Shown here piece by piece: positions 24,297-34,128 of a DNA stretch of 64,000 nucleotides. Source of the stretch: CAZUYC01 sp964624475. Lineage in GTDB: Bacteria; Myxococcota_A; UBA9160; SMWR01. Location: assembly GCA_964624475.1 (NCBI GenBank), contig CAZUYC010000069.1, forward strand, positions 1 to 64,000, written 5' to 3'. The position numbers were made by a program, and so were the translations under genes. Below the pieces are notes generated by a model. That model was not told the DNA's origin and made no database searches. It saw only the letters and a program-made list of their open reading frames with translations. Each line of letters begins with the position of its first letter. The first letter of the stretch is position 1.

Positions 24297-25577
24297 CCGA
24301 AGGGCGCGGGCGAGCGCCAGCGCCTCGCTCTTGTCGGCGACCCGGCGGTCGAGGAAGGCCGCGCGGATGCGCGAGAGCGCGCGGCCCACGGCCGGCCCGG
24401 AGAAGCCGAGCTCGACGAGGTCGGAGCCGCCGAGAGGGCTGCGCCGGCCTCGGTCCTCCCGCGCCCAGCGCTCGATGCGCCGGCGCAGCGCCGGGTCGGC
24501 GCTCGCGAAGAGCGCCGCCAGGCTCTCCTCGTCGATCGGGGCTAGCAGCGCGTCGAGCGCGCCCCGCCCGCGCGCGCGCCCGAGGGCGCGCAGCCACTGG
24601 TCGCGCTCGCGCGGGAAGCGCGCGACGCGGGCCGCGACCGCGCCGTGGACCGCGAAGCGGGCGAGCGCCCTGCGCCGCAGGGCCGGGGCGAGCGGCGCGA
24701 GCCAGAGCGCGAGCCCGGCCGCCCAGGGACGCCAGCGCGGGCCGGTCCACGGGGGCGACGCCACGGCCCGCCCGAGCCGGCGCAGCGGGGCCAGCGCCGG
24801 ACGCTCGAGTCCGAGACCCGGCTCGAGCGCGCCGAGGACGTGCCACTCCGCGAGCAGGCGCAGCGCCTGCGCCGGGTCGAGCGAGAGCGCTGCCTCCTCG
24901 AAGAGCTTCACGAGCTCGCGGCGCAGGCGGTCGCCGCTCACGCGCCCGAAGGCCCCGTCGCGGAGCGCCGCCCGCAGCGCGTTGCGCGAACCCCGCGTGA
25001 GCGCGAAGCCGAGGCGCGGCGCGATCCGCGCGGCGCGCAGCGCGCGGGTCGGATCGTCGTGGAAGCTCCGGCGGTGGAGCACGCGCAGCACGCGGCGCTC
25101 GAGGTCGCGCCGGCCGTGCGCTGGATCGACGATGCCGGCGTGGCTGGACCGCGCCTTCGCCGAGAGCGGAAGGGCCATCGCGTTCACGGCGAAGTCGCGG
25201 CGCAGCAGGTCCTCCTCGAGGCTCCCGGGCTCGACCTCGGGCAGGGCCCCGGGGTGCGCATAGCGCTCGCGCCGCGCCGTGGTCAGGTCGAGCGAGGCCG
25301 ACTCCGCCGCGAGCACGACCGTCCCGAAGCGATCGTGGCGCGTGGCGCGCAGCCGCCTCGACGCGAGGGCCGCCGCGATCTCCTCCGCGCCGCCCTTCGC
25401 CTCGACCACGAGATCCACGTCGCGCACGGGGCGAGCGAGCAGCCAGTCGCGCACGGGTCCGCCCACCAGGTAGACGGCGAGCCCCCGCGCGTCCCCCGCC
25501 TCGAGCACCGGCCGCACCAGCCCGGCGAGCGGCGCCGCGAGCGACGCGAGGAGTTCCTCCGCCCCGCCCCGCTTCAC
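24273..25577 (-). CDS. cca: CCA tRNA nucleotidyltransferase / poly(A) polymerase family
   Basis: 434 residues. Class II nucleotidyltransferase head: VYLVGGPVRDWLLARPVRDVDLVVEA (GG plus the catalytic D-x-D), LDLTTARRERYAHPG, LEEDLLRRDFAVNAMALPL and the neck motif DDPTRALRAARIAPRLGF. It adds CCA (or A residues) to RNA 3' ends. A C-terminal CBS or HD domain is not seen, so CCA-adding versus A-adding specificity cannot be decided. GTG start at 25577 overlaps the xerD stop (GTGA). Confidence 0.85.
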   Translation of the reverse strand: MKRGGAEELLASLAAPLAGLVRPVLEAGDARGLAVYLVGGPVRDWLLARPVRDVDLVVEAKGGAEEIAAALASRRLRATRHDRFGTVVLAAESASLDLTTARRERYAHPGALPEVEPGSLEEDLLRRDFAVNAMALPLSAKARSSHAGIVDPAHGRRDLERRVLRVLHRRSFHDDPTRALRAARIAPRLGFALTRGSRNALRAALRDGAFGRVSGDRLRRELVKLFEEAALSLDPAQALRLLAEWHVLGALEPGLGLERPALAPLRRLGRAVASPPWTGPRWRPWAAGLALWLAPLAPALRRRALARFAVHGAVAARVARFPRERDQWLRALGRARGRGALDALLAPIDEESLAALFASADPALRRRIERWAREDRGRRSPLGGSDLVELGFSGPAVGRALSRIRAAFLDRRVADKSEALALARALRALAPEGR

Positions 25578-26515
25578 CGCGGCCGCCCCCCGGCGCGACC
25601 GCGCGGATGGCGGCGCTCCACCGTCTCGCGCAGCCTCGCCCGACTCACGTGCGTGTAAATCTGCGTCGTCGCGAGGTCGGCATGCCCCAGCATGTCCTGC
25701 ACCGCGCGCAGGTCGGCGCCGCCCTCGAGCAGGTCCGTGGCGAAGGCGTGCCGCAGCACGTGCGGGGACACCCGGGCCGCGGGGATCCCGGCCCGGCCGG
25801 CCAGGTCGCGCAGCCGGAGGAAGAAGTTCTGGCGCGTCATCGGCGCGCCGCGCGTCGAGAGGAAGGCCGCCTCGCCGGAGCGCCCTCCCCTGCGCGCGAG
25901 GCGGGGGCGCCCGTCGCGCAGCCACGCCTCGAGCGCGGCCAGACCCGGGATCCCGAGCGGCACGATCCGCTCGCGTCCCCCCTTGCCGCGCACGCGCAAG
26001 AGGCCCGCCCGCGCATCGACGGCGGAGAGCGGAAGCCCGACGAGCTCGCTCACGCGCAGCCCCGACCCGTAGAGCACCTCGAGCATCGCGCGATCGCGCA
26101 GGCCGAGCGGGGTCGACGGATCGGCGGCCTCGATGAGCCGCGCGGTCTCGTCCGGGCGCAGGATGCGCGGCAGGCGCGGCTCGAAGCGCGGGAGCGCGAC
26201 CCCCGCGCACGGATCGCCTCCCTCGCCGCCCGCCACGCCCGCGTGGCGGAGCAGGCGGCGCACGGCGACGAGGGAGCGGGCGCGGCTGCGCGCCGAGAGG
26301 CCCTGGCGCTCGAGCGAGGCCACGAAGCTCGTCACGTGCTCCCGGCGCGCGCCCGCGAGCGCGGCGACGCCGCGCCGCTCGAGATGGGCAGCGAAGCGCC
26401 CGAGGTCGCGCGCATACGCCTCGAGCGTGCTCGGCGCGAGCCCGCGCTCCACCGCCGCGGAGGCGAGGAAGCCCGCGAGCTCGGCGGCGAGGCCGGCGGC
26501 GCGCTCAGGACGCAT
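25574..26515 (-). CDS. xerD: Tyrosine recombinase XerD-like
   Basis: 313 residues. N-terminal SAM-like core-binding domain (residues ~10-100), then the catalytic domain with all tyrosine-recombinase residues: Arg in YGSGLRVSELVGL, Lys in RVRGKGGRERIVPLG, H-x-x-R in SPHVLRHAFATDLLEGGAD, His in MLGHADLATTQIYTHV and the nucleophilic Tyr in TTQIY. This set and length match XerC/XerD, which resolve chromosome dimers at dif; the LGHADLATTQIYTHV form is nearer XerD. It overlaps glnD upstream by 11 bases. No dif-like site was found in the window. Confidence 0.9.
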   Translation of the reverse strand: MRPERAAGLAAELAGFLASAAVERGLAPSTLEAYARDLGRFAAHLERRGVAALAGARREHVTSFVASLERQGLSARSRARSLVAVRRLLRHAGVAGGEGGDPCAGVALPRFEPRLPRILRPDETARLIEAADPSTPLGLRDRAMLEVLYGSGLRVSELVGLPLSAVDARAGLLRVRGKGGRERIVPLGIPGLAALEAWLRDGRPRLARRGGRSGEAAFLSTRGAPMTRQNFFLRLRDLAGRAGIPAARVSPHVLRHAFATDLLEGGADLRAVQDMLGHADLATTQIYTHVSRARLRETVERRHPRGRAGGRPR

Positions 26516-29204
26516 CGGGCTCCGCGGGCTCCGCGGCCCGCAAGAGGTCGATCCGCAGGCGCTCCTGCTGCTCGGGGTCGAGCTTGCGACCCTCGGCGTC
26601 CTTCACGTAGAAGCTGTCGGCGACCTGGTCGAGGACCGTGCCGACCTTCGAGACGAAGATCTCGTGGCCGTGGTCGGAGATCGTCCGCGTGAGGTCGTGC
26701 AGGAGCCCCAGGCGATCGTTCGCGGTGATGTCCACGATCGTGTAGAAGTCCGACTCCTCGTTCGACACCTCGACGCTCGCGGGGCGGCGGCCCGGCGCCA
26801 GGGCGCTGCCGAGCGGCCGGCGGCGGCGCGCGAGCAGCGCCCGCACGACGAGCTCGCCCGCGAGCACGCGCCGCAGCGACAGCTCGAAGGCGCGCCAGGC
26901 CTCGCGGCGCTCTTCCGCTCCGCCGCGCGGCGTCGAGACGCGGTAGATCTCGACCGCGAGGCCGGTCCGCATCGAGTAGACGTGCGCGCTCACGATGTTG
27001 AGATCGTGGGCCGTGAGCGTCCCGGCGACGTTCGCGAAGAGGCCGTGCACGTCCTTCGTGCAGAGGATGAACTCGGTCGATCCCTCGAGGTCGCGAACCG
27101 CGGTCGAGAAGGTCCGATCCGAGCCGAGCGCGAGCACGACGAGTGCGTGCCGGGCGATCTCCCGCGGCGAGTGCGCCGTGAAGTAGCGCCGCGGCATCGC
27201 CTCGAAGTAGGACTCGATCTTGGAGTCGGCGACCCCGAGCGCGCGCAGCTCGGCGCCCGCGGACGCGCGGCGCTCCTCCACCTGCCGCGCGATCCCCTCG
27301 AGCGCGCGGCCCGGGTCGTCCGCGCCGATCTCGAGCACCTCCGAGCTGCGCTCGAAGAGGTCGCGCAGGAGCTGACCCTTCCAGTCGCTCCAGGCCTTGC
27401 TCGACGAGGCGCGGATGTCGGCGAAGGTGGCGAGGTAGAGGTTGCGCAGGTTGGTGCGGTCGCCGACCGTGCGCGCGAACTCGAGCACGAGCTTCGGGTC
27501 CGAGAGGTCGCGACGCTGCGCGAGGTGGGACATGAGCAGGTGGTGCCGCACCAGGAAGACCACCCGCGCCACCCGCTCCTTGGCCAGGCCGAGCCGCAGC
27601 GCGCAGGCCTCGGCGCGGGCCGCTCCCTTCTCCGAGTGGTCGCCGCCGAGCCCCTTGCCGATGTCGTGGAGCAGGCAGCCGAGGAAGAGCACGACCCGGT
27701 CGTCGACCGAGCGCATCAGATCGCTGAGCTCGGGGAAGGCCTTCTCGTACCTCCCCTGCCACAGCCGGCGCAGCTCCTCGACCAGGAAGATCGAGTGCAC
27801 GTCGACCGTATAGGTGTGGTACATCACGTGCTGCCAGCGGCAGACGATGTGCTCCCACTCGGGCAGGAGGCGGCCGAGGAGCCCGACCTCGTTCATCGTC
27901 ACGAGCGTGCGCATGACGCGCCGCTCCGAGTCGAGGATGCGCAGGAAGATGGCGCGGGTCTCGGGCCGGAGCCGGTACTCCTCGTCCACCAGGTGCAGGC
28001 TCTCGCGCACCAGGCGCTGCGCCTTGCGCGTGAGCGGCACGTCCTCGTCCTGGGCCACCGCGAAGGCCAGCAGCAGCTGCGCCGGGTCCTCGCGCAGCTG
28101 GCGGGCGTGCGGGATCTCGAGCTGCCCGTCCGCCACCCGGAAGGGGCCCGCGGGCACCACCCGCCGCTTCGCGGGGCGCGCCACCCGGGCCTGGCACTGC
28201 TCGATCACGAGCGACGAGTGGCCGCGCACGGCGCGGGCGTGGCGGTAGTACTCCGACATGAAGCGCTCGACCGGGAGCTCGGCGTCGTGCTCGCCGGCGG
28301 GACCGTAGCCGAACGACTCGGCGATCTGCTCCTGCGCCTCGAAGCTCATCTGGTCGTTCTTCCGCCCGGCGAGCAGGTGGAGCTCGTTGCGGGCGCGCCA
28401 GAGGAAGTCGAGCGCGGCGTCGTACTCGCGCACCTCGTTCTCCGTGAGCAGCCCCAGGTGCAGGAAGTCCTCGCGCCCGCGCGCGGCGGGCTGCGACGCC
28501 TGCATCACCCACCAGGAGGCGTGGTAGTCGCGCAGCCCGCCGGCTCCCTCCTTCACGTTGGGCTGGAGCAGGTAGAGCGAGTCGCCGAAGCGCCGGTGAC
28601 GCTCGTGCAGCGCCTGGATCTGCTCGTCGATGAAGCCCGCGGGGTCCGAGAGGAGCTCGGAGCGGACGGCGTCGGAGAACTCGTGGAAGAGCACGCCGCT
28701 GCCGACGAGGAAGCGCGGCGCCAGGATGCCGGTGCGCACCGTGGCGTCGTCGCGCGCGAGCCGGATCGTCTCCGCCACCGTGCGCGTGGCCGCGCCCACC
28801 GCGAGCTGCGCGTCCCAGAGCCAGTACTGCACCCGCTCGGCCACTTCGCGCACGTGCGGCGTGATCCCGTCCCGGTAGAGGAAGAGCAGGTCCACGTCCG
28901 AGAAGACGTTCATCTCGCGTCGCGCGTAGCCGCCGACCGCCACCACGCAGAGCGGCGAGAACTCCTCGCCGCCCGCCGCGAAATAGCCCTCCTCGGCGTA
29001 CTCGAAGAGGCGCCGCACCAGGCGGTCCATCAGGTCGGAGTGCGTCTCGTTGACCCTCCCGCCCGAGGCCCCCGCGCGGTGCAGGGCCGCCAGGTGCGCC
29101 CGCACGGCCGCGAGGTACTCGCGCACGAGGGGCGTCACGTGGCCGCGGTCGGCCCCCGGCGCGAGCTCCGAGAAGTGGCCGTCGACGGAGGGAGGCGCCG
29201 TCAC
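26505..29204 (-). CDS. glnD: PII uridylyltransferase / uridylyl-removing enzyme
   Basis: 899 residues, normal for GlnD. Domain order: nucleotidyltransferase (VAVGGYARREMNVFSDVDLLFLY, with G-x...D-x-D near residue ~105), a helical linker (LLQPNVKEGAGGLRDYH), an HD hydrolase domain (HTYTVDVHS and FLGCLLHDIGKGLGGDHSEKGA) and two C-terminal ACT domains (LFANVAGTLTAHDLNIVSAHVYS; TANDRLGLLHDLTRTISDHGHEI) that sense glutamine. It uridylylates or de-uridylylates PII proteins to report nitrogen status. GTG start at 29204 overlaps the amiC stop (GTGA). No glnB or amtB in the window. Confidence 0.95.
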   Translation of the reverse strand: MTAPPSVDGHFSELAPGADRGHVTPLVREYLAAVRAHLAALHRAGASGGRVNETHSDLMDRLVRRLFEYAEEGYFAAGGEEFSPLCVVAVGGYARREMNVFSDVDLLFLYRDGITPHVREVAERVQYWLWDAQLAVGAATRTVAETIRLARDDATVRTGILAPRFLVGSGVLFHEFSDAVRSELLSDPAGFIDEQIQALHERHRRFGDSLYLLQPNVKEGAGGLRDYHASWWVMQASQPAARGREDFLHLGLLTENEVREYDAALDFLWRARNELHLLAGRKNDQMSFEAQEQIAESFGYGPAGEHDAELPVERFMSEYYRHARAVRGHSSLVIEQCQARVARPAKRRVVPAGPFRVADGQLEIPHARQLREDPAQLLLAFAVAQDEDVPLTRKAQRLVRESLHLVDEEYRLRPETRAIFLRILDSERRVMRTLVTMNEVGLLGRLLPEWEHIVCRWQHVMYHTYTVDVHSIFLVEELRRLWQGRYEKAFPELSDLMRSVDDRVVLFLGCLLHDIGKGLGGDHSEKGAARAEACALRLGLAKERVARVVFLVRHHLLMSHLAQRRDLSDPKLVLEFARTVGDRTNLRNLYLATFADIRASSSKAWSDWKGQLLRDLFERSSEVLEIGADDPGRALEGIARQVEERRASAGAELRALGVADSKIESYFEAMPRRYFTAHSPREIARHALVVLALGSDRTFSTAVRDLEGSTEFILCTKDVHGLFANVAGTLTAHDLNIVSAHVYSMRTGLAVEIYRVSTPRGGAEERREAWRAFELSLRRVLAGELVVRALLARRRRPLGSALAPGRRPASVEVSNEESDFYTIVDITANDRLGLLHDLTRTISDHGHEIFVSKVGTVLDQVADSFYVKDAEGRKLDPEQQERLRIDLLRAAEPAEPDAS

Positions 29205-30406
29205 GGGCCGGAGCGCCGGGCGTAGGTCGACCCCGCCTCCCGGTAGCGGGCGAGCCCCTCGGCGATCTGCGCGGAGAGGAGCTCGAGATACGCCGGATCG
29301 CGCAGGCGAGCCGCATCGTCGCGGTTGGTGAGGAATCCCGCCTCGATCAGGATCGCCGGCATGTTCGAGAGGAAGAGCACGTAGAAGGGCCCCTTCTTGA
29401 CCCCGAGGTCCTCCGCTCGCTTGCGGCGCGGGAGCCCGTTCACCATCCGGTCCTGGACCAGCCGCGCGAGCCGCTGCGAGTGCGGCATGATCTCCTCCAT
29501 CTGGAGCCGCGCGAGCGTGTGCTGGAGCGCGTTCACCTGCTGGCGCGGGATTCCGTTCTCGCGCGCCGCGAGGTTCAGGCTGTGGCGCTCGTGGTTCTCG
29601 TTCAGATAGTAGGTCTCGATGCCGTGGACCGAACGGCGGCGGGCCGCGTTGGCGTGGACCGAGACGAAGACGTCGCCCGACACCGACTCGGCGATCGCCG
29701 TGCGCTCCTCGAGGCCGATCGTGCGGTCGTCCTCGCGGGTGAAGGCAACCCGGAAGCCGCGCCCCGCGAGATCCCGGCCGAGGTCGCGCGCGAGGCGGAG
29801 GGTCACGTCCTTCTCGCGCAGCCCTCCCACGCCGATCGCGCCCGGGTCGCGGCCGCCGTGACCGGGGTCGATCACGATGGTCCGGACGGAGCGCAACGCG
29901 GCGGGAAGGCGCAGCGGCGCCCCGCGCGCCGCGTCGGGCCGACCCGGCGCGTCGCGCGGGCCGTAGACGTCGATCACCACCCGGTGGGGATGCGCGAGCG
30001 TGATCAGCCGATGGCTCTCGTAGCGCTCGAGGTCGATCACGACGCGCGTGCGCCGCAGCGTGTTCTGGCCGAGCCGAACGTCCCGGAGCAGGCCGTCGCC
30101 GACCGGGATCCCCTCCGCGGGGACGCGCCCGACCCAGACCCCGTCGAGGTCCAGGTAGAGGCGCTCCGGCCGACCGGCCCGGCGGTCCGCCGGGAGCCGC
30201 CGCACCTCCGTCTCGACCTCGCGGGAGAGCTCGACCACGACGCGCGTGTACTCGGGATAGGACCAATGGCGCACCGCGACGACGTCGCCGAGCCCGGGCG
30301 GCTTTGCTATGCCGAGGAGCGAGAGCGCGAGCGCCGCGACGAGCGCGCCGCGGAACCCCCGCGCGCGGGCGGGCCGGCGACCGAGGGCGGGCCGCGCCGC
30401 CCTCAC
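29201..30406 (-). CDS. amiC: N-acetylmuramoyl-L-alanine amidase with AMIN domain
   Basis: 401 residues. A basic, hydrophobic N-terminus (ALVAALALSLLGIA) serves as export signal; residues ~45-145 look like an AMIN domain (RHWSYPEYTRVVVELSREVE ... LGQNTLRRTRVVIDLERYESH) that targets the septal envelope. The Amidase_3 domain has its zinc ligands in VIDPGHGGRDPGAIG, LEERTAIAE, VSVHANA and the catalytic Glu in PAILIEAGFLTNRDDA. It cleaves the amide bond between MurNAc and the stem peptide during cell separation. GTG 30406 overlaps the mutS stop. Confidence 0.92.
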   Translation of the reverse strand: MRAARPALGRRPARARGFRGALVAALALSLLGIAKPPGLGDVVAVRHWSYPEYTRVVVELSREVETEVRRLPADRRAGRPERLYLDLDGVWVGRVPAEGIPVGDGLLRDVRLGQNTLRRTRVVIDLERYESHRLITLAHPHRVVIDVYGPRDAPGRPDAARGAPLRLPAALRSVRTIVIDPGHGGRDPGAIGVGGLREKDVTLRLARDLGRDLAGRGFRVAFTREDDRTIGLEERTAIAESVSGDVFVSVHANAARRRSVHGIETYYLNENHERHSLNLAARENGIPRQQVNALQHTLARLQMEEIMPHSQRLARLVQDRMVNGLPRRKRAEDLGVKKGPFYVLFLSNMPAILIEAGFLTNRDDAARLRDPAYLELLSAQIAEGLARYREAGSTYARRSGP

Positions 30407-33108
30407 CGCGCACCCCGCAGCTGTCCGGCCAGTCTGGCCAGGAGCTCGAGCGCCTGCAGGGGCGTCGTGCGGTCGGCGTCGTGCTCGCGGAGCGCCCGCA
30501 AGGCAAGGGCCTCCTCGGGCCGGAGCGCGGGGGCCGCGAAGAGCGCGAGCTGGTCGGGGGAGGCGCCGGGGGTCGCCTCCGCCGCGCCCCCGCTCGCGAG
30601 GCGCGGTCGCCCGCGCTCGTCGAGCTCGCCCCCCTCGAGGTTGCGCAGGATCTCGCGCGCGCGCTCGATCACCGAGCGCGGCAGCCCCGCCAGGCGCGCC
30701 ACCTGGATGCCGTAGGAACGGCTGGCCCCGCCCGGGACCAGGCGGCGCAGGAAGACCACCTCCTCGCCCCACTCCCGCGCCTCGAAGTGGGCGTTTGCGA
30801 CCCTTGGCTTCGTGCGCGCGAGGTCGCTGAGCTCGTGGTAGTGCGTCGCGAAGAGGGTGCGAGGGCACAGCCCCGGCGTGTCGTGCAGGTACTCCGCCAC
30901 GGCCCAGGCGATCGAGAGGCCGTCGAAGGTGCTGGTGCCGCGCCCGATCTCGTCGAGGATGACCAGGCTCTTCGCCGACGCGAAGGCGAGGATCTCGGCC
31001 GTCTCGCGCATCTCGACCATGAAGGTCGACTCGCCGCGCGCCAGCCGGTCCGCGGCGCCGACCCGCGTGAAGACCCGGTCCACCACGCCGATGCGCGCGG
31101 ACTCGGCGGGCACGAAGCTCCCGATCTGCGCGAGCAGCGCGATCTGCGCGACCTGGCGCAGATAGGTGCTCTTGCCGGACATGTTCGGGCCGGTGAGCAC
31201 CAGGACCCGCGCCCCGCCCTCCCCGAGCTCCGCGTCGTTCGGCACGAACTCCTCGCCGAGCGCCGCGAGGAGCTCCTCGACCACCGGGTGCCGCCCGCCG
31301 CGGATCTCGAGCGCGCCGCTCGCGTCCACCCGGGGCCGCACCCAGGCGCCGGTGCGCGCCACCTCCGCGAGCGAGGAGAGCGCGTCGAGCTCCGCCACGG
31401 CGTCGGCCGCGTCGCCGATCGCGGCGGCGTGCTCGAGCGCATGGCGCCGCACCGACTCGGAGATCTCGCGCTCGAGCGCGGCCGCGCGCTCGCGCGCGCC
31501 GAGCACCGCCTCCTCCGTACGCCGCAGCTCCGGCGTCGTGAAGCGCTCGGCGGAGGCCAGCGTCTGCTTGCGCTCGTAGTCGGGTGGGATGCGCGCGAGC
31601 TGCGCCTTCGTGACCTCGATCGCGTAGCCGTGCACCGGGTGGAAGCGGATGCGCAGGCTCGCGATCCCGGAGCGCTCGCGCTCGGCCGCCTCGAGCCCGC
31701 CGATCCACTCGCGGCCCTTGGCCACCGCCTCGCGCAGCCCGTCGAGCTCCGCGTGGAAGCCGGCGCGGACGTAGCCCGTCTCGCCGGCGCCGCGCGAGCC
31801 GCGCGGCACTGCCGGCGGGTCGTCGACCAGGGCCTCGCGCAAGAGCATTGCCACCCCGGGCACCGGCGCGGGCGGGCGCAGCAGCGCCGGTCGCGCCTCC
31901 CCGGCGCCCGCGAGCCGCTCCTCGCCGCCGCCGCCCGCGAGCGCCGCCGCCACGCCGGGGAGCGCCTCGAGCGAGTCGCGGAGGGCGGCGAGCTCGCGCG
32001 GACCGGCGGTGGGACGCGCGGCCCGGGCGAGGATCCGCTCGAGGTCGCGCACCGGCCGCAGCGCCTCGCGCAGCCGCGCGCGCAGGCGATCGCCCTCGGC
32101 GAGCCACGCCACCGCCGCCTGCCGCTCGGCCACCGCCGTGGGGTCGAGGAGGGGATAGCCAAGCCAGCGCGCGAGGCGGCGGCCGCCGAGCGGAGTCGCC
32201 GTGCGGTCGATCCGCCCGATCAGGGTGGCGCGGCGCGAGCCGTCCTCCGCGCTGCGGAAGAGCTCGAGGTGGGCTCGGGTGGCCTCGTCGAGAACCATCG
32301 TGTCGGCGAGGCGATAGCGGCGCAGCCGCGTCACCTGGGCCAGCGCGAAGGGCTGGTGCCGGCCCAGGTAGGCGAGGAGCGCCGCCGCGGCGCGCGCCTC
32401 CGGCCCGTTCTCCTCCGGCCGCAGGCCCTCCGGGTGCCTCGGCGCGCGCCGCGGCTCGAAGCTCTCCGGGTCGACGAGGCTCTGCGCGGCGTCGGGCAGC
32501 GCGCGCGCGAGGCGATCGCGGATCGCGGCTCCCGCCGAGGCGGGGAGCAGGATCTCGCGCGGCGCCACGCGGCGGAGCTCCTCGCGCAGGGCCGCCGGGA
32601 TCGGCGCGCCCCCTTCGGCGTCGCGCTCCTCGCCGGGAACGGACGTGGCGCGGAGCTCGCCCGTCGTCGCGTCGAGCAGCGCGAGGCCGAGGACGGGGCC
32701 CGGCTCGAGGGCCGCGAGGCAGAGCTCGCCGCGTGCCTCGATCGACGCGGGGTCGGCGGCCAGCCCCGGCGTCACCACCTCCACCACCTCGCGGCGCACG
32801 AGCCGGCGCCCGGCGGCCGGGGCGTCCTCCACCTGCTCGCAGATCGCGACGCGGTGGCCGAGCTCGACGAGGCGCTTCACGTGCGGATCGGCGTTGTGGA
32901 CCGGGACGCCGCACATCGGGACGGCGTCCGGCTTGCCGCGGTCGCGCGTCGTGAGCGCGATGTCGAGCAGCGGCGCCGCGATCTCGGCGTCGCGCAGGAA
33001 CATCTCGTAGAAGTCGCCCATCCGGTAGAAGAGGATCGCGTCTGGATGGCGCGCCTTGATCGCGAGATACTGGCGCATCATCGGGGTGTCGAGGGCCGAG
33101 CGCGTCAC
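30403..33108 (-). CDS. mutS: DNA mismatch repair protein MutS
   Basis: 901 residues. Mismatch-binding domain has the Phe-x-Glu wedge region: AILFYRMGDFYEMFLRDAEIAAPLLDIALTTRD near residue 25-55, plus PMCGVPVHNAD. Connector, lever and clamp domains follow, then the ATPase: Walker A TGPNMSGKSTYLRQ, Walker B LVILDEIGRGTSTFDG and the signature ATHYHELSDL. The C-terminus has the dimerisation segment ending in a HDADRTTPLQALELLARL tail. GTG start at 33108 overlaps the lapB-like stop (GTGA). Longer than E. coli MutS (853) because of inserts in the middle domains. Confidence 0.96.
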   Translation of the reverse strand: MTRSALDTPMMRQYLAIKARHPDAILFYRMGDFYEMFLRDAEIAAPLLDIALTTRDRGKPDAVPMCGVPVHNADPHVKRLVELGHRVAICEQVEDAPAAGRRLVRREVVEVVTPGLAADPASIEARGELCLAALEPGPVLGLALLDATTGELRATSVPGEERDAEGGAPIPAALREELRRVAPREILLPASAGAAIRDRLARALPDAAQSLVDPESFEPRRAPRHPEGLRPEENGPEARAAAALLAYLGRHQPFALAQVTRLRRYRLADTMVLDEATRAHLELFRSAEDGSRRATLIGRIDRTATPLGGRRLARWLGYPLLDPTAVAERQAAVAWLAEGDRLRARLREALRPVRDLERILARAARPTAGPRELAALRDSLEALPGVAAALAGGGGEERLAGAGEARPALLRPPAPVPGVAMLLREALVDDPPAVPRGSRGAGETGYVRAGFHAELDGLREAVAKGREWIGGLEAAERERSGIASLRIRFHPVHGYAIEVTKAQLARIPPDYERKQTLASAERFTTPELRRTEEAVLGARERAAALEREISESVRRHALEHAAAIGDAADAVAELDALSSLAEVARTGAWVRPRVDASGALEIRGGRHPVVEELLAALGEEFVPNDAELGEGGARVLVLTGPNMSGKSTYLRQVAQIALLAQIGSFVPAESARIGVVDRVFTRVGAADRLARGESTFMVEMRETAEILAFASAKSLVILDEIGRGTSTFDGLSIAWAVAEYLHDTPGLCPRTLFATHYHELSDLARTKPRVANAHFEAREWGEEVVFLRRLVPGGASRSYGIQVARLAGLPRSVIERAREILRNLEGGELDERGRPRLASGGAAEATPGASPDQLALFAAPALRPEEALALRALREHDADRTTPLQALELLARLAGQLRGAR

Positions 33109-34124
33109 CCGCAGCCCTCCTCGCCGCGGCGCTCGAGCACGTCGAGGAGCTCGGCGTACTCCTTCACGGCCTCCGGGTCGCGGCTCTCCGAGAGCAGCAG
33201 GCGCCCGAGCGCGAGGCGCGCTGCGAGGCGGTCGGCGTCGGCGGCGACGAGGCCGCGCAGCTCCGCGATGGCGTCCTCCACCTCGCCGCGCGCCGCGAGC
33301 GTGCGCGCCAGGGCGAGGCGGGCGGCCGGGTCGGCGGGCGACTCCGCGAGCAGGCCGCGCAGCCAGCCCTCGTAGTCGCGCGCGCGGCCGAGCGCCGCGA
33401 AGGTCGCCTCGAGCTGAGGATAGACGCGCGGCCCTTCCGCGCGGTCGAGGCGCGGGACGCGCGCCCAGGCGGCGAGCGCCGCGCGGGGCTTGCCGCGCTC
33501 GGCCTCGAGCTCGCCGAGCAGGATCCACGCCGGCGTGCAAGCGCGGTCCTTGCGCAGCGCCTGCTTCACCGCTCGCCTGGCGTCGTGGCTGCGCCCCTCG
33601 GCCGCGGCCGCCTGCGCCATCTCGACGCGCAGCCGCGCCTCCTCGCCCGACGCGTCGCGGCCCTCGACGCGAGCGAGCCGTCGTGCCACCTCGATCGCGC
33701 GCCGGTGGTCGCGCGCCTCGGCGAGGAGCGGGACGAGCCCGCGCAGAGCCACGGCGTTGCGCGGCTCGCCCCGCAGCACCTCCTCGTAGGCCGCGATGGC
33801 GCGCCGCAGGAAGCCGCCCGCGCGGAAGTCGGCGGCGAGGTCGAGCAGCGTCCGGCGCCCTTCGACCGACCCCGAGTCGACCTGGAGCAGCAGGTTCTGG
33901 TGGATGCGGATCGCCCGCCCCACCTCGCCGCGGGCCCGGTAGAGCCTTGCCAGCGCAAGGTAGGCGAAGATGGCCTCGGAGTCCTGGCGCACGCTCGCCG
34001 CGAGCAGCTCCTCGGCCCGATCGAGATCCCGATCGAGCACGGCGAGGAGCGCCTCGCGGAGCGCCGCATCGACGCTCCTCGGCCCGCGCGCGTCCCCCCC
34101 GAACGCCCGCGACAGCCAGCGCAC
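33105..34124 (-). CDS. lapB: LapB/YciM-like tetratricopeptide protein
   Basis: 339 residues of TPR helices. YLALARLYRARGEVGRAIRIHQNLLL near residue 50-75 matches the hallmark second TPR of LapB. Enterobacterial LapB regulates LPS synthesis by directing LpxC proteolysis and has an N-terminal membrane anchor and a C-terminal rubredoxin-like zinc domain. Here the anchor is missing or only weak (starts VRWLSRAFGG) and no CxxC-CxxC rubredoxin knuckle is present at the C-terminus, so function may differ. It follows lapA with a four-base gap, as in the known lapAB arrangement, and its GTG start is at 34124. Confidence 0.75.
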   Translation of the reverse strand: MRWLSRAFGGDARGPRSVDAALREALLAVLDRDLDRAEELLAASVRQDSEAIFAYLALARLYRARGEVGRAIRIHQNLLLQVDSGSVEGRRTLLDLAADFRAGGFLRRAIAAYEEVLRGEPRNAVALRGLVPLLAEARDHRRAIEVARRLARVEGRDASGEEARLRVEMAQAAAAEGRSHDARRAVKQALRKDRACTPAWILLGELEAERGKPRAALAAWARVPRLDRAEGPRVYPQLEATFAALGRARDYEGWLRGLLAESPADPAARLALARTLAARGEVEDAIAELRGLVAADADRLAARLALGRLLLSESRDPEAVKEYAELLDVLERRGEEGCG

Positions 34125-34128
34125 GGGG

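Noticed and set aside
24270..24306. CRISPR-like short repeat (GCGCTAGCGCCC...)
   Set aside because: A simple hairpin with one further partial copy, no regularly spaced unique spacers.
30403..33540. Longer MutS start at 33540
   Set aside because: The extra 144 residues are antisense/out-of-frame sequence of the lapB-like gene; GTG 33108 fits homology and the GTGA pattern.
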